Source of the DNA: an uncultured Tateyamaria sp.
GTDB lineage: Bacteria; Pseudomonadota; Alphaproteobacteria; Rhodobacterales; Rhodobacteraceae
Length of the DNA stretch: 64,000 nucleotides
Reading direction: 5' to 3'
Assembly (NCBI RefSeq): GCF_947503385.1
Contig: NZ_CANNDO010000001.1
Span: 1 to 64,000 of the forward strand
Under the pieces are notes generated by a model. The model searched no databases. It saw nothing but the letters and a program-made list of their open reading frames with translations, and was not told the DNA's origin. Below, piece after piece: positions 28,382-39,036 of the stretch (positions are counted from its first letter, which is position 1; every line of letters begins with the position of its first letter). A program made the translations under genes and the position numbers.

Positions 28382-31192
28382 CTGTTCGGGGACGAGAATC
28401 TCGCGCTTGCCCACGTGGTTGGCGGAACTGACCACGCCTTCGTCCTCCATCTGCTCCACAAGCCGCGCGGCCTTGTTGTAGCCGATGGCCAGCTTGCGCT
28501 GGATGTAAGAGGTCGAACATTTACGGTCCTTGATCACAATGGCCACAGCCTGATCATAAAGCGCATCCTCACCATCCGTGTTGCCGCCAAGGCCAAGAAC
28601 TGCGTCAATATTGCTTTCCTTGTCCTCGTCCGGCCCCTCGACCACACCCGACACGTAGTCGGGCGCGCCAAAGGCCTTGAGGTGGTTCACGATCTCTTCG
28701 ACCTCTTCATCGCTCACGAACGGGCCATGGCAACGGGTGATCTTGGCCCCGCCCGCCATGTACAACATGTCGCCCATGCCCAGCAGTTGTTCGGCCCCCA
28801 TTTCACCCAGAATGGTGCGGCTGTCGATTTTCGACGTCACCTGAAAGGATATCCGGGTGGGGAAGTTCGCCTTGATCGTGCCGGTGATCACGTCAACCGA
28901 CGGGCGTTGTGTCGCCATAATGAGGTGGATGCCAGAGGCCCGCGCCATCTGCGCCAGACGCTGGATGCACGCTTCGATCTCCTTGCCAGCAACCATCATC
29001 AGGTCGGCCATTTCGTCCACGATCACGACGATATAAGGCATCGCCTCGGGCGCGAATTCTTCGGTTTCAAAGATCGGATCGCCAGTGTCATCATCAAATC
29101 CGGTCTGGACCGTGCGGCTGAACATCTCGCCCTTGGCCAGCGCATCCTTCACCCGGCCATTGAAGCCGTCGATGTTACGCACGCCCATCTTGGACATCTT
29201 GCGATAGCGTTCCTCCATCTCGCCCACGACCCATTTCAGGGCCACAACCGCCTTTTTCGGGTCGGTCACAACAGGCGACAGAAGGTGCGGGATTCCGTCA
29301 TAAACGCTCAGTTCCAGCATCTTGGGGTCGATCATGATCAACCGGCATTCTTCCGGCGACAATTTGTAAAGCAGCGACAGGATCATGGTGTTGATCGCCA
29401 CCGACTTACCCGAACCCGTGGTGCCCGCAATCAGCAGGTGAGGCATCTTAGCAAGGTTAGCCACAACGCTGTCGCCACCGATATCCTTGCCCAGCGCCAG
29501 CGGCAGTTTCATCGTGCTGTCGCCAAAATCACGTGCCGCAAGAATTTCGCGCAAAAGCACCTTTTCGCGGTTCTCATTGGGCAATTCGATACCGATGACG
29601 CTGCGGCCCGGAACGGTCGACACACGTGCGGACAGGGCCGCCATGGACCGCGCAATATCGTCCGACAGACCAATGACGCGCGACGCCTTCAGGCCCGGCG
29701 CAGGCTCCAGCTCGTACATGGTGACAACGGGACCGGGGCGAACGCTGACAATCTCGCCCTTGACGCCGTAATCATCCAACACGTTTTCCAGCATCCGTGC
29801 ATTTTCCTCCAACGCCTCATCGCTGAGGTGATGGCGTTCGATGGCGACGGGGTTTTCCAGCAGATTCAGCGGTGGCAGTTCAAAACCGGGGTGGGTGTCT
29901 TCGAACCGCAGCTTGGGCTGCGCCTCTGCCTTGGCCTGCGTGCTGGGCTGAACAGGTTTGCGCACGGGCTGTTGCACCACTTTGCGCGGCTCAGGCGTGG
30001 GGATACGCGGCGCGGGTTCAGGCATGACCGGCTCTGACGCCTCGAACAGCGCCATATCGTCCTCCTCCACCAGCGGTTCTGGCGCGGCGGGCATGGTGGT
30101 CAACGGCGGCTCGGGCGGCAGACCGACACGCGGAGCAGGATCCGCGATCAGCGGCACAGGCCCGCGTCCGCGACCCTTGGTCAGCGGTGCCACCCCTTCG
30201 ATACGAACTGCCGGATTGGACCGCACCCGCGACTTGATCACATCCGTGATCTTGGCGCTGATACGCGCGTCGCTGGGGGCCTGCATATCAGGCGCATGGG
30301 GTGCCTCGACCAATTCGGGTTCGGGCATCGTGTCCGGAACAGGCTCTGCACGTTTGATCAGGGTGGGCATACGGGCCAGCAAGCCGGTTTTTTCAACAGG
30401 TGCATCATCCTCGTCCAACATCTCGGGCATAACGGGGATCGACTGTGCGTAGGCTTCGGCCTCTGCCGCAGCAGCCGCACGTTCTGCCCGGCGCATGGCC
30501 TGACGTTCCTGCAAACCGCGGGCCGCCGATACAGTGCCAGAGGCACCGCGCGTCAGCACCGTCATTACAGCAGCATAGGATACCACAAGGCCAACCAGCA
30601 GGAACCGGCCCAACCGCACCACCTCGGCACGGGTAAAGCCCAGCACAAACGCACCAAAGACCAGCACACCCATCGCCATCAGCAGCGACATCAGCTTTAC
30701 GGCAAAGCTCGACCCCAACGGCAACACCGCCAGCACCATCGCCAAAACGGTATCCCCGCCGCGGCCACCTAGGCCAAAGGCATGGGTTGCCACCCATTCG
30801 GTCCCCGGTTGCAGGGTCGAGGCATAGACAGCCGCAAATGCGACAAAGATCGGCGCAAAGATCAAACGCTCCAATGCGCGCTCCTGCCCCCGGTGCAATG
30901 CAAAGCGCGCCCCCCAGACCATCAGCACCAGCGCAAAGCCGAACATGCCCCAACCACCAATTAGGAACAGCGGCGCCGCAACCGAGGCACCGGGCCGACC
31001 CAGCCAGTTCTGCACCGGCGCATCCGTGGCCGCCATCCAGCTGGGGTCAGCGGGCGTATAGCTCAGCATCAGGGCAGCCGCCAAAAGGCCGGCCACAAAC
31101 ACCCCAATCCCGAACAGCTCGCGCCCCCGACGTTCCAGCGCCATGCTGGTGTTCGGATCAAAAAGCGGATCGCGTCGCGTTTGAAATGCCAT
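28379..31192 (-). CDS. ftsK: DNA translocase FtsK
   Basis: 937 residues. Four or so N-terminal membrane helices (residues 20-190) are followed by a Pro/Glu-rich linker to about 430. The RecA-like motor carries Walker [17 protein letters not shown], Walker [16 protein letters not shown] and [19 protein letters not shown]-terminal gamma winged helix follows ([20 protein letters not shown]), which reads KOPS sites. It pumps chromosome ends at the septum toward dif. The ATG at 31192 opens MAFQTRRDP with GAGGACGAGG upstream. It lies 16 bases after the aminotransferase gene. Confidence 0.96.
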   Translation of the reverse strand: MAFQTRRDPLFDPNTSMALERRGRELFGIGVFVAGLLAAALMLSYTPADPSWMAATDAPVQNWLGRPGASVAAPLFLIGGWGMFGFALVLMVWGARFALHRGQERALERLIFAPIFVAFAAVYASTLQPGTEWVATHAFGLGGRGGDTVLAMVLAVLPLGSSFAVKLMSLLMAMGVLVFGAFVLGFTRAEVVRLGRFLLVGLVVSYAAVMTVLTRGASGTVSAARGLQERQAMRRAERAAAAAEAEAYAQSIPVMPEMLDEDDAPVEKTGLLARMPTLIKRAEPVPDTMPEPELVEAPHAPDMQAPSDARISAKITDVIKSRVRSNPAVRIEGVAPLTKGRGRGPVPLIADPAPRVGLPPEPPLTTMPAAPEPLVEEDDMALFEASEPVMPEPAPRIPTPEPRKVVQQPVRKPVQPSTQAKAEAQPKLRFEDTHPGFELPPLNLLENPVAIERHHLSDEALEENARMLENVLDDYGVKGEIVSVRPGPVVTMYELEPAPGLKASRVIGLSDDIARSMAALSARVSTVPGRSVIGIELPNENREKVLLREILAARDFGDSTMKLPLALGKDIGGDSVVANLAKMPHLLIAGTTGSGKSVAINTMILSLLYKLSPEECRLIMIDPKMLELSVYDGIPHLLSPVVTDPKKAVVALKWVVGEMEERYRKMSKMGVRNIDGFNGRVKDALAKGEMFSRTVQTGFDDDTGDPIFETEEFAPEAMPYIVVIVDEMADLMMVAGKEIEACIQRLAQMARASGIHLIMATQRPSVDVITGTIKANFPTRISFQVTSKIDSRTILGEMGAEQLLGMGDMLYMAGGAKITRCHGPFVSDEEVEEIVNHLKAFGAPDYVSGVVEGPDEDKESNIDAVLGLGGNTDGEDALYDQAVAIVIKDRKCSTSYIQRKLAIGYNKAARLVEQMEDEGVVSSANHVGKREILVPEQ

Positions 31193-31208
31193 GCCTCGTC
31201 CTCGTAGT

Positions 31209-32387
31209 TTATGCGGCATAGATCACGTCACGCACGGCTTCGAGCCCGCGTTTGGTGTCTGCCATTGGGGCGACCAAGGCCACCCGGATGTATGTGTCAC
31301 CGGGGTTCAACCCGTCGATTTCGCGTGCAAGATATGCGCCGGGCAAAACCCGCACGCCCGTCTTTTGCCACAACTCAAGCGCCGCCGCCTCACCATCAGG
31401 CACAGGCAACCACAGGAAAAAACCGGCCTCTGGGGCGGCATATCCCGGTACGCCGCCCAAAATCTGATCCGCAACGTCGTATTTCGCATGATACTGCGCC
31501 CGGTTGTCGACCACATGCGCCTCGTCCGCCCAAACCGCAGCCGCAGCGTGCTGCAGCGGTGTCGGCAGCGGCGTGCCTGCATAGGTGCGAAGCTGCTTGA
31601 CCTCGCGCATGGTCGCCGGACCGCCCACGATGAAACCGGACCGCAAACCGGGCAGGTTGGACCGCTTGGACAGCGAATGAAAGGCCACAACGCGCTCCGG
31701 GTCCGCCGCTTCCGTGCATTGCAGAATGCCCACAGGCGGCACATCCCGGTATATCTCGGAATAGCATTCGTCGGCAAAAATCTGGAAATCATAGCGCTCG
31801 GCCAGCGCAATGAGGTCGCGCCAGTACCCATCGCTCGCCACTGCCCCCTGTGGGTTCGCGGGCGAGCACATATAACAGGCCACCGCGCGGTTCAGTAGGC
31901 GCTCATCCACAGCGGCGAAATCCGGCAAATGCCCTGTCTCTGCCGTGGCAGGCACCAGCACAGGCTCCGCCCCTGCCGAAATCGCGGCCAGCATATAGAC
32001 TTGATAAAACGGGTTTGGCATCAGAACGACAGGCCGCAGCCCATTCTTCTCTTCAGGGCACAGCGCCATCGCAGCGTTGTAAAGCCCCTCGCGCGTGCCA
32101 TTGAGCGGCATCACGTTGGCGTCCATATCCATTGTCACGCCATAGCGCCGCCCCAGCCAATCACAAAACGCAGACCGCAATTCCGGAATGCCCTCATTGG
32201 GCGGATAGTTATTAAAACCCGCAGCATGTTCAGCGATCACATCCGTTACCCAAGCCGGAAAGGCATGTTTCGGCTCACCAATGGTCATATGCACCACTTC
32301 CCCGCCGGGCGCATGATGGTCCAGCAGCGCGCGCAGACGCGGGAATGCATAAGCCGGAAGGTTCGAAAACCGCTCGGGAAACTTCAT
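31209..32387 (-). CDS. Class I/II PLP aminotransferase, possibly N-succinyldiaminopimelate aminotransferase
   Basis: 392 residues, fold type I. Visible motifs are [11 protein letters not shown], the region [14 protein letters not shown], the Asn/Asp/Tyr cluster CSPANPQG and [10 protein letters not shown], and the Schiff-base Lys in [15 protein letters not shown]. The C-terminal Arg region is TYIRVALVA. Similar alphaproteobacterial proteins are annotated as DapC-like or aspartate-type aminotransferases. A lysine/DAP role would fit cell-wall metabolism beside ftsK but is not proved. No gene symbol is given for that reason. Confidence 0.82.
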   Translation of the reverse strand: MKFPERFSNLPAYAFPRLRALLDHHAPGGEVVHMTIGEPKHAFPAWVTDVIAEHAAGFNNYPPNEGIPELRSAFCDWLGRRYGVTMDMDANVMPLNGTREGLYNAAMALCPEEKNGLRPVVLMPNPFYQVYMLAAISAGAEPVLVPATAETGHLPDFAAVDERLLNRAVACYMCSPANPQGAVASDGYWRDLIALAERYDFQIFADECYSEIYRDVPPVGILQCTEAADPERVVAFHSLSKRSNLPGLRSGFIVGGPATMREVKQLRTYAGTPLPTPLQHAAAAVWADEAHVVDNRAQYHAKYDVADQILGGVPGYAAPEAGFFLWLPVPDGEAAALELWQKTGVRVLPGAYLAREIDGLNPGDTYIRVALVAPMADTKRGLEAVRDVIYAA

Positions 32388-32530
32388 GAAACTGCCTCGG
32401 TCTCGGGATCATACACGCCCCGTTTGTGCCAGAATAACCCAAGGCGGACTCCGCCGTCCAGAAAAACCACAGCAAAACGCCGGGCCGTGACAAATCCGCC
32501 AAACCCCATCTTCTTCTTTTTGAAAATACT

Positions 32531-32556
32531 CGGGGGTTTGGGGGTAAAACCCCCAA
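32531..32556. terminator. G/C-tract hairpin between the amidase and aminotransferase genes
   Basis: A perfect 7-bp stem (TTGGGGG 32538-32544 / CCCCCAA 32550-32556, loop TAAAA) lies 36 bp below the amidase stop. It is followed on the minus strand by a second C-tract and a T-rich stretch. The rest of the 205-bp gap (32388-32592) shows no gene. Confidence 0.5.
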
Positions 32557-32592
32557 TCAACACATAAATCGCGTCGCGAAGCGTCCTTTAGG

Positions 32593-33912
32593 TCACGCCA
32601 GCGCAGCCTCTGCCGCCGCCCCCAACCGCAACAGCGTAGCCTCACAATGCGGCTTACCCAGCAGAGACACGCCGCAGCTTGGCACGCCCGTGGGCAGGGT
32701 CAGCGCGCACAGTCCCATCAGGTTGCCCACCCGCGTGTTGCGCAGCGCCATCAGGTTTTCCGTCTTGTAATAGGCATCATCCGTGTTCAACCGCTCCAGA
32801 TTGGGCGGCAGGATCGGTGCGGTGGGTGTGATCACGGCATCAAATGACGCCACAGCCACATCCCAAGCCGCCCGTGCGCCATCCAGCTTGGCCCAGGCCG
32901 CCGTGTAGTCCGGTGCGCTCACTTCTGCCCCTGCGCGGAACCGTTCGAGGATTTGGGCAAACATCGCTCCCGGATTGGCCTCGATCACATCGCGCCACAG
33001 CCCGTAGGCTTCTCCGGTGAACAATGGCCCCGACAGCGCAAAGGCGTCGGCCAGTTCCGGCACCTCCAGCGGGACAATCGTCGCGCCTGCGGACCGCAGT
33101 CGTTCCACTGCACTGTGATAGGCCGCAAGCGGGGCATCGCGCATGTCGTCCAGCACGACCGTCTGCAATGCCGCGATCCGCACCCCTTTCAGTGACGCGC
33201 CGCGCAGGTCAGGTGCCCTGCCCGCCTCCATCGCCGCCATCAGCAGAGCGGCGTCCTCAACCGTGCGCGTCAACGGGCCGACCGTGTCGAATTTCAGGCA
33301 CAACGGCACACAGCCTTCCAGCGACAGACGGCCAGATGTGGTTTTGAGCCCCACAAGATCGTTCCACGCCGACGGGATACGCACCGACCCGCCCGTGTCC
33401 GACCCAATGGCCGCAGGGGCAAGATCAAACGCGACCGATGCCGCCGCACCCGAGGATGAACCACCCGGCACAGCCTCCGGGTCGTTGACGCAAGGCGGCG
33501 TCGCGGTCGACGGGTTGTAACCCAGCCCCGAAAACGCAAGCTCGCTCAGATGCGTCTTGCCCAGACAGATCAGCCCCTGCCCCGTCGCGTTGGCCAGCAC
33601 CACAGCGTCCCGGTCCGGCACCCGCCCCTCCAGCAGTTTCGACCCCGCTTCGGTCGCATCCCCCGCTGTGTCAAACAGGTCTTTCCAACTGATCGGCACA
33701 CCGTCCAGAACCGACAAGCGTTGACCTGCCTTGGCCCGTATCGACGCCGCTTCGGCCTCTGCCATGGCGCGGTCTCGCGTCAGGCGGGCATAGACCCGAT
33801 CACACAAATCATGCCCTTCGATCCGCTCAAGATATTGTGCCGTGATCTCCACCGGGTCCAGATCACCCGCGCCGATGGCACGGCCCAGTTCTGCCGCTGT
33901 TTTGTCAAACAT
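32593..33912 (-). CDS. Amidase signature family hydrolase
   Basis: 439 residues. The Ser-cisSer-Lys catalytic triad is visible: Lys in LDGVPISWKDLF near residue 77, cis-Ser in VPGGSSSGAAASVA, and nucleophile Ser in AIGSDTGGSVRIPSAWN. It hydrolyses an amide such as an indole-acetamide, aryl amide or nicotinamide-like substrate; specificity cannot be read. GatA is unlikely without gatB/gatC nearby. The ATG at 33912 has GGAGGG five bases upstream, better than the ATG four codons earlier. Confidence 0.87.
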   Translation of the reverse strand: MFDKTAAELGRAIGAGDLDPVEITAQYLERIEGHDLCDRVYARLTRDRAMAEAEAASIRAKAGQRLSVLDGVPISWKDLFDTAGDATEAGSKLLEGRVPDRDAVVLANATGQGLICLGKTHLSELAFSGLGYNPSTATPPCVNDPEAVPGGSSSGAAASVAFDLAPAAIGSDTGGSVRIPSAWNDLVGLKTTSGRLSLEGCVPLCLKFDTVGPLTRTVEDAALLMAAMEAGRAPDLRGASLKGVRIAALQTVVLDDMRDAPLAAYHSAVERLRSAGATIVPLEVPELADAFALSGPLFTGEAYGLWRDVIEANPGAMFAQILERFRAGAEVSAPDYTAAWAKLDGARAAWDVAVASFDAVITPTAPILPPNLERLNTDDAYYKTENLMALRNTRVGNLMGLCALTLPTGVPSCGVSLLGKPHCEATLLRLGAAAEAALA

Positions 33913-33995
33913 CTCGCCCTCCATCAGCCCTTGCCGTGACGGTAGCGACGTCGCAACGCATGGACAATCCCAAGGCCGCCTCCATATTGCCGGAC

Positions 33996-35222
33996 ATGAC
34001 GCATCGCAGCGATATCCTGATCACCGGCGGCGGCCTCGCCGGACCGACTCTCGCATTGGCGCTGGCGCAGTCCGGGCACTCCGTTACCGTCATCGACGCA
34101 CTCACGGAAAAAGTCCGGCGCAACGCCACCTTTGACGGGCGCAGCTATGCCGTCGCACTGACCTCCTGCCGCCTGCTGGCGGCATTGGGACTGTGGCAGG
34201 ATCTCCAAGACAACGCTCAACCCATCCTCGAGATCAAAGTGTCAGACGGACGCGCAGGCCAAGGTCCTGCACCGTTTTTCATGCATTTCGACCATGCCGA
34301 GATCGAAGAAGGGCCAATGGGACATATGGTGCAGGACCGCTTTCTGCGCCGCGCTTTGCTCGACGCCATAAAAGCGACGGACGGCATCACGCATCTGTCG
34401 GGCCGGTCGGTTGTGCATCAGGAACCGGGTCAGGGGCATGTCACGGTCACGCTCGATAAAGGCGAAACGGTACAGGGTGCCCTGCTGATCGGTGCGGATG
34501 GCCGCGCCAGCGGCACCGCGGACCGCGCCGGGATCAAACGAACGGGATGGGGTTACGGCCAGACGGCCCTTGTCTGTGCCATTGAACATGACCTGCCGCA
34601 TCACGGGATTGCGCACCAGTTCTTTATGCCGCCCGGCCCGCTGGCCATCCTGCCCCTGCCCGGCCACGTCAGTTCCATTGTATGGAGCGAGACGGCAGAG
34701 AACGCCGCCGCATTCCACGCACTGCCCGATGCCGACTACATCACCATGCTGCGCCCCCGTTTCGGTGATTTCCTTGGCGATATCCGACTGCGCGGCCAAC
34801 GCTACACCTATCCGCTGTCACTGTCGCTGGCCGATAACCTGACAGCTGATCGTGTCGCCCTGATCGCGGACGCGGCCCATGGCGTCCATCCGATTGCCGG
34901 TCAGGGCCTGAACGCAGGGATGCGCGACATCGCAGCCCTCGCCGAAGTGCTGACGGACGCCACCCGCCGTGGCGAAGATATCGGCAGCCCGCAGGTGCTG
35001 GCGCGGTACGCGGAATGGCGGCGGTTTGACAATACCGCCCTCGCCGTCGCGACTGACAGTTTCAACCGATTGTTCTCGAATGATAACGCGGCCGTTCGTG
35101 CGGTGCGCGACATTGGCATGGGGCTTGTGAACGCCCTGCCCGGTCTGCGCCGCGGGTTCATCCGCGAGGCCGCAGGGCTTACTGGCGATCTGCCTCGTCT
35201 GATGAAGGGGCGGGCGCTGTAG
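33996..35222 (+). CDS. UbiH/UbiF-family FAD monooxygenase
   Basis: 408 residues from the chosen ATG, an FAD-dependent hydroxylase of the ubiquinone-synthesis type. Marks are the GxGxxG-like loop [19 protein letters not shown], the middle DG motif [19 protein letters not shown], and the second FAD motif [20 protein letters not shown] with [12 protein letters not shown]. It probably hydroxylates a ubiquinone precursor ring; which position is not clear. Upstream in-frame ATG 33960 and GTG 33936 are possible but add unconserved residues. Its last 44 bases overlap the convergent trm112 gene. Confidence 0.87.
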   Translation: MTHRSDILITGGGLAGPTLALALAQSGHSVTVIDALTEKVRRNATFDGRSYAVALTSCRLLAALGLWQDLQDNAQPILEIKVSDGRAGQGPAPFFMHFDHAEIEEGPMGHMVQDRFLRRALLDAIKATDGITHLSGRSVVHQEPGQGHVTVTLDKGETVQGALLIGADGRASGTADRAGIKRTGWGYGQTALVCAIEHDLPHHGIAHQFFMPPGPLAILPLPGHVSSIVWSETAENAAAFHALPDADYITMLRPRFGDFLGDIRLRGQRYTYPLSLSLADNLTADRVALIADAAHGVHPIAGQGLNAGMRDIAALAEVLTDATRRGEDIGSPQVLARYAEWRRFDNTALAVATDSFNRLFSNDNAAVRAVRDIGMGLVNALPGLRRGFIREAAGLTGDLPRLMKGRAL

Positions 35223-35406
35223 GCGTCTCGTCCAGCGATCGCGCCTCATCCACCAGCATCACCGGAATGCCGTTGCGGATTGGATAAGCCACCCCGGCCC
35301 CCTCAGAGATCAACTCGTTCCGCTCCGCGTCGAACCGCAACGTGCCATGCGTTTCGGGACAAATGAGCGCTTCGAGCACACGTCGATCCACCGGGTTTCC
35401 GATCAT
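35179..35406 (-). CDS. Trm112-family zinc-ribbon-like protein
   Basis: 75 residues with the Trm112/YcaR pattern: [19 protein letters not shown] and a C-terminal half [20 protein letters not shown]. Only one Cys is kept at the first zinc knuckle (ICPETHG), so it may not bind zinc. In eukaryotes and archaea Trm112 activates methyltransferases; the bacterial role is less clear. It is translationally coupled to the Lon-N protein gene (ATGA overlap) and overlaps the convergent ubiH-like gene by 44 bases. Confidence 0.85.
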   Translation of the reverse strand: MIGNPVDRRVLEALICPETHGTLRFDAERNELISEGAGVAYPIRNGIPVMLVDEARSLDETPTAPAPSSDEADRQ

Positions 35407-36044
35407 TGCATGATCTCTCCTTCGCCGCCGCGGAGATCGAATTCGATCAGCGTGATCAGCGTTTCGCGGCGTGTGCTCAGAGACGGTGCCTCAAGCAGCG
35501 CCTGTTTGTCCTCGGCATCGAAATCCAACATCATCGACAGCGAATTTATAAGCAGTTCGTCATCCGCCTCTTTCAGCGTTTCCCAATCCGCCGACAACGA
35601 CCGCGCATCGAAATAGCGCCCCAAAGTGTCAAGGAACGCCTCGCGGTCAAAGCTGGGGTCTGCCTCGGTCCGACCCCGGTCCCGATCAAACCCATCCCAA
35701 TTCACGTCGCACCGCCTGTAGGGCGTAAAACCTTCGATTTCGGTGACGACGCGGAACCGGGAAATGCCCGACAACGTGATGAGATATCGGTTGTCCTCGG
35801 TCTCGGAAAACTGGGTGATGCGCCCGGCACAGCCGATCGTGTGCAATCCGTTGCCCTTGCGCCCTTCGACCTCATTCGGTTGCACCATCCCGATCAGGCG
35901 GTGATCGGTTTTCAGCGCATCGTCCAGCATTTGAAGGTACCGCGGCTCAAAGATATGCAACGGCAGGCGCGCACGGGGCAGCAAAAGCGCACCCGGCAAT
36001 GGAAACACGGGGATTGTCCCCGGAAGGTCCGCCACTTTGATCAT
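35403..36044 (-). CDS. Lon N-terminal (substrate-binding) domain protein
   Basis: 213 residues containing only the LON_substr_bdg domain. It has [66 protein letters not shown] and a helical C-terminus. There is no AAA or protease domain, so it is not the Lon protease. Its function is not established. It forms a short operon with trm112 downstream and the thioredoxin/TPR gene upstream (28-base gap). Confidence 0.88.
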   Translation of the reverse strand: MIKVADLPGTIPVFPLPGALLLPRARLPLHIFEPRYLQMLDDALKTDHRLIGMVQPNEVEGRKGNGLHTIGCAGRITQFSETEDNRYLITLSGISRFRVVTEIEGFTPYRRCDVNWDGFDRDRGRTEADPSFDREAFLDTLGRYFDARSLSADWETLKEADDELLINSLSMMLDFDAEDKQALLEAPSLSTRRETLITLIEFDLRGGEGEIMQ

Positions 36045-36071
36045 AAAATGTCAGCTAGCCCGCGCAGCCCG

Positions 36072-36986
36072 TCAGGCAAATATGATCGAGCTAAGCCGCC
36101 GCCGTCCGTTCAAAACAATCGGGTCGTTGGGCTTGAGCGCGTCAAAGATGGTAAAGAGCTGCGTCTTGGCCGCGCCGTCGTTCCAGTCTGCGTCCCGCTT
36201 GAAAAGATCAAGCAAAGCGTCCACCGCCGCTTCGGTCTCGCCGTTGGCGTGCAGCGCTTGGGCCAGATCAAACCGGGCCTGATGATCCTCCGGGTTCGCG
36301 TCGACCGCCGCGCGCAATTCCGCAACAGGGCCCGCATCGGCGGCTTGTTTGGCCAGTTGCAACTGGGCGTGAGCGGCCTCCAGTTCGGCGCTTTCGGAGA
36401 TTTCGGCAGGCGCGCCGTTCAAAATCGCCTCGGCCTGATCAAGGTCATCCATCGCGATATGGGACCGCACGAGGCCGCCATAGGCGCCCGCGTGGTTCGG
36501 CTCTTCTCCGAGGATCGCGGCAAATGTCTGGGCCGCATCCACGGCGGCACCTTCGGCCAGCATTTCTTCGGCGGCGGCCACTGCATCCTCAAGGCCTGCG
36601 CCGGGGGCTTCGCCGCCTGCGGCCTCGATCACCCGGTCCACAAAGGCGGTGATTTCGGATTGCGGCACCGCGCCCTGAAACCCGTCCACGGGCTGGCCCT
36701 GCCAAAAGGCGTAGACGGTCGGGATCGACTGGATGCGCAGTTGAGAGGCGATCATCTGCGCCTCGTCCACGTTGATTTTGACCATCTTGACCGCCCCTTT
36801 GGCGGCGGTGACGGCGGCTTCGAGCTGCGGGCCGAGGGTCTTGCAGGGACCACACCAAGGGGCCCAGAAATCGACGATCACGGGGGTGGTCTGGGACATC
36901 TCGACCACGTCCTGCATAAAGCTCGCCTCGGAGCCGTCCTTGATCAGATCAGCCGCGTCCGGCCCGGCAGACAATCCCAAATCCAT
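36072..36986 (-). CDS. Thioredoxin-TPR co-chaperone (YbbN/CnoX-like)
   Basis: 304 residues. An N-terminal thioredoxin domain with active site FWAPWCGPCK (WCGPC) near residue 43 is followed by IQSIPTVYAFWQGQPVDGFQ. The C-terminal two thirds are helical TPR-like repeats (AYGGLVRSHIAMDDLDQAEA, HQARFDLAQALHANGETEAA). YbbN/CnoX proteins protect unfolded proteins during oxidative stress and pass them to chaperones; E. coli CnoX lacks the CxxC pair, whereas this one keeps it and may be redox active. The ATG at 36986 has GGAAGG upstream. Confidence 0.88.
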   Translation of the reverse strand: MDLGLSAGPDAADLIKDGSEASFMQDVVEMSQTTPVIVDFWAPWCGPCKTLGPQLEAAVTAAKGAVKMVKINVDEAQMIASQLRIQSIPTVYAFWQGQPVDGFQGAVPQSEITAFVDRVIEAAGGEAPGAGLEDAVAAAEEMLAEGAAVDAAQTFAAILGEEPNHAGAYGGLVRSHIAMDDLDQAEAILNGAPAEISESAELEAAHAQLQLAKQAADAGPVAELRAAVDANPEDHQARFDLAQALHANGETEAAVDALLDLFKRDADWNDGAAKTQLFTIFDALKPNDPIVLNGRRRLSSIIFA

Positions 36987-37322
36987 GATCCTGATCCTTC
37001 CTTCACACGTTGGGGGATATATGGATGGGAATGGCGGCACTGCCAAGGGGGGTCAGAGATGTCCCACGCTGGGACAGGACGTGGGACACGAAAAATCAAG
37101 GGGTTACAGAGGCGGATTAGGGGTTTGTTAAGGGTTGACGGTGCGCGGACGCGCAATGGGCTGGCCGCGGCGTGTCGATGCAACTGCCGTTCCGGGGCGT
37201 TTTATGGTTGCCGCGTCATCGTCGTTTTGAACGATGCTGTGACGGCGACGTATCGACAGGCCGGGGGGCGGCCAGTCGATTGCGCGGCGGCCTGCGGCCT
37301 TGATTCCGCGCTTGTCGACCGC
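36987..37322. promoter_or_regulatory. 336-bp gene-free region with an inverted repeat upstream of the thioredoxin gene
   Basis: A perfect 9-bp inverted repeat (TGTCCCACG 37060-37068 / CGTGGGACA 37080-37088) lies about 75 bp upstream of the thioredoxin-TPR start. A third GGGACA copy lies in the 11-bp spacer. It may be an operator. The rest, to the LRR gene stop at 37323, shows no gene. Confidence 0.45.
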
Positions 37323-38822
37323 TCATTTGGCGTCTTGCCCAGTCTCACCTGCTGAATAACGACGGGCACGATCCATGACCTTGTTCACAACCCAATCCAA
37401 CGCCTGTCTGACGGGATAGTCCTGTGCGTGGCTTGCCGCCAGCACAGCGGCCATATGTGGCGCCAGTACGGTCACCAAATGGGGGAGGGTCGCGGCGATG
37501 TATGGCCCCGCCTCGGTCACGGCGGCCCCGACGGATGCTGCACGCGCGTCGTTCAACGTAACCTTTAACGCACCGGGTTTACGTTCTTCCTTAAATGCCT
37601 CGCGCACGGCGAGGATAATGAAGTTATTGAGGCTATCCCGCTCGACCGCCAAGGCCCGCGCGGAGGCGGAATCGTCCCCACCGCTCATCGCGTGCAACGT
37701 GTTATATTCTGTGATCACCTCTTCCATGATGACACGCATTTGCGGCGCGATCGCGTCGATCAGATCAGCCATTTCGGCGCGGGCAGCTTCGGCGTCTGGC
37801 CGATCAATCGGATCGGGCCGATTTTCGTCCAGTGTGGAAAGTCTGGGATGCGCCGCACAAAAGACATTGTGCAGCGCGACAAGCGCATCCAAGCCGGTCT
37901 GCAAATCCTCGCTGAGCTTGGGCGCGCCATCCAGCACCAGATCACTGCGGGTTTCGTCGGCCTTGAGTTCCAAGCGCAATTTGTTGCCCGCATTCCAGAG
38001 ACTTGGAGCACGTAAATTTGCAAGATCGATACCCAGAGCCTTGCCGTAGGCTTCCAGTTTTTGCCGAAAGGCCTTGAAGGGCGCATTGTCGCCGGTTGGG
38101 CAGGCGTCGAGCAATGCGTCGAGATCGTCGCGCAAGAGGTCAAACAAGTCTTTGGCGTCGGTGTCACTGTCTGCGCCGCCAGAGGCCAAACCAATACGGC
38201 CATCCACGACACTGTGTTCGAAGCCGTTGAGTGATTGTTGCGGCAAAGCGCTACTGTCAACCGGCGGTTCCCAGTCTTCGAGATAGTCAAAGAGAGCGCG
38301 GGCGCGGTCTGACCTATCTTCGATGTCGGCGATTTCGGCGATGCGCGGGTCTGCCAAAGCGGCAGCGCAGTTTTCGAAAGTGAGGCCGTCGAAATCGTAC
38401 CGGTCGTCGATCAATCCTGTCAGGCCGCGCAGCGGGGTGAGGTCAGCCACGGGCGTGCCGTTCAACCACAGCTCCGTCAGACCCGTCAGGCTGCCAAGCG
38501 GGGTGAGGTCGGACACGGAGGTCCTGTTCAACCCTAGCGCCCTTAGAGCCGTCAAACCGCGCAGCGGGGTGAGGTCGGACACGGGCGTGCCGTTCAACCA
38601 CAGCCACGTCAGACCCGTCAGGCTGCGCAGCGGGGTGAGGTCGGAAATTTGGGTGTTGTCGCAATCCAGATTACGGAGTGCGGTGAGGTGTTCGATGCTG
38701 TCCGGCAGGCGCGTGAGCGCGCGGGTGTCGGGTGTGTCGAAATCAAGTTTGCCCGCGCGGCTTGTCCGGGCCGCTGCGATCAAACGCTCTGCCGTCGCGT
38801 AGGCTTGTTCCGCTTCTGTCAT
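37323..38822 (-). CDS. Leucine-rich-repeat protein of unknown function
   Basis: 499 residues. Residues roughly 25-140 are leucine-rich repeats of 22 residues, for example LTWLWLNGTPVSDLTPLRGL, of the short bacterial type. The rest (about 360 residues) is mostly helical and acidic and matches no family I know. Near the C-terminus is a hydrophobic stretch (PYIAATLPHLVTVLAPHMAA) followed by a charged tail. There is no signal peptide. LRR domains bind proteins, so this may be a sensor or scaffold. It sits alone between the thioredoxin and xthA genes, with wide gaps on both sides. Confidence 0.8.
   Translation of the reverse strand: MTEAEQAYATAERLIAAARTSRAGKLDFDTPDTRALTRLPDSIEHLTALRNLDCDNTQISDLTPLRSLTGLTWLWLNGTPVSDLTPLRGLTALRALGLNRTSVSDLTPLGSLTGLTELWLNGTPVADLTPLRGLTGLIDDRYDFDGLTFENCAAALADPRIAEIADIEDRSDRARALFDYLEDWEPPVDSSALPQQSLNGFEHSVVDGRIGLASGGADSDTDAKDLFDLLRDDLDALLDACPTGDNAPFKAFRQKLEAYGKALGIDLANLRAPSLWNAGNKLRLELKADETRSDLVLDGAPKLSEDLQTGLDALVALHNVFCAAHPRLSTLDENRPDPIDRPDAEAARAEMADLIDAIAPQMRVIMEEVITEYNTLHAMSGGDDSASARALAVERDSLNNFIILAVREAFKEERKPGALKVTLNDARAASVGAAVTEAGPYIAATLPHLVTVLAPHMAAVLAASHAQDYPVRQALDWVVNKVMDRARRYSAGETGQDAK
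38410..38680 (-). repeat. 66-bp tandem DNA repeats encoding the LRR array
   Basis: The core AGCGGGGTGAGGTC recurs at about 38431, 38497, 38563 and 38629, exactly 66 bp apart. Alternate units are more alike: the segment CCGTTCAACCACAGC recurs 132 bp apart, near 38458 and 38590. This indicates a duplication of a two-unit block, so unit number may vary by recombination. Confidence 0.8.
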
Positions 38823-39036
38823 ACCGCACCTCTTCCCCGGACACTCAAGCGCAGAAGGTGGCGCAGCTCAATCGGAATTACGGACATGACGCGTCAGGCC
38901 GGGTCGGCACCGATCTGCGGGGGCAAAGGGGTGTCCGTGGTGGACAATCGCTGCTTGGGTCGCGCAGTGCCTGATTGCAGCCGCACCGGAGCGGTTGCGG
39001 CCCTGCACCTTTTGCCGGTGCAATGCGCAGCGGTGT

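Noticed and set aside
28415-30037. A 540-codon plus-strand frame
   Set aside because: It is the complement of ftsK; no family features and no ribosome site.
35406-37355. A 649-codon plus-strand open frame
   Set aside because: It is antisense to the Lon-N and thioredoxin/TPR genes, which have clear motifs, and its own translation is Arg/His-rich low-information sequence typical of GC-rich shadow frames.
38400-38650. A CRISPR array at the regular 66-bp repeats
   Set aside because: The repeats are in frame within the LRR coding region and encode 22-residue units; there are no unique spacers.
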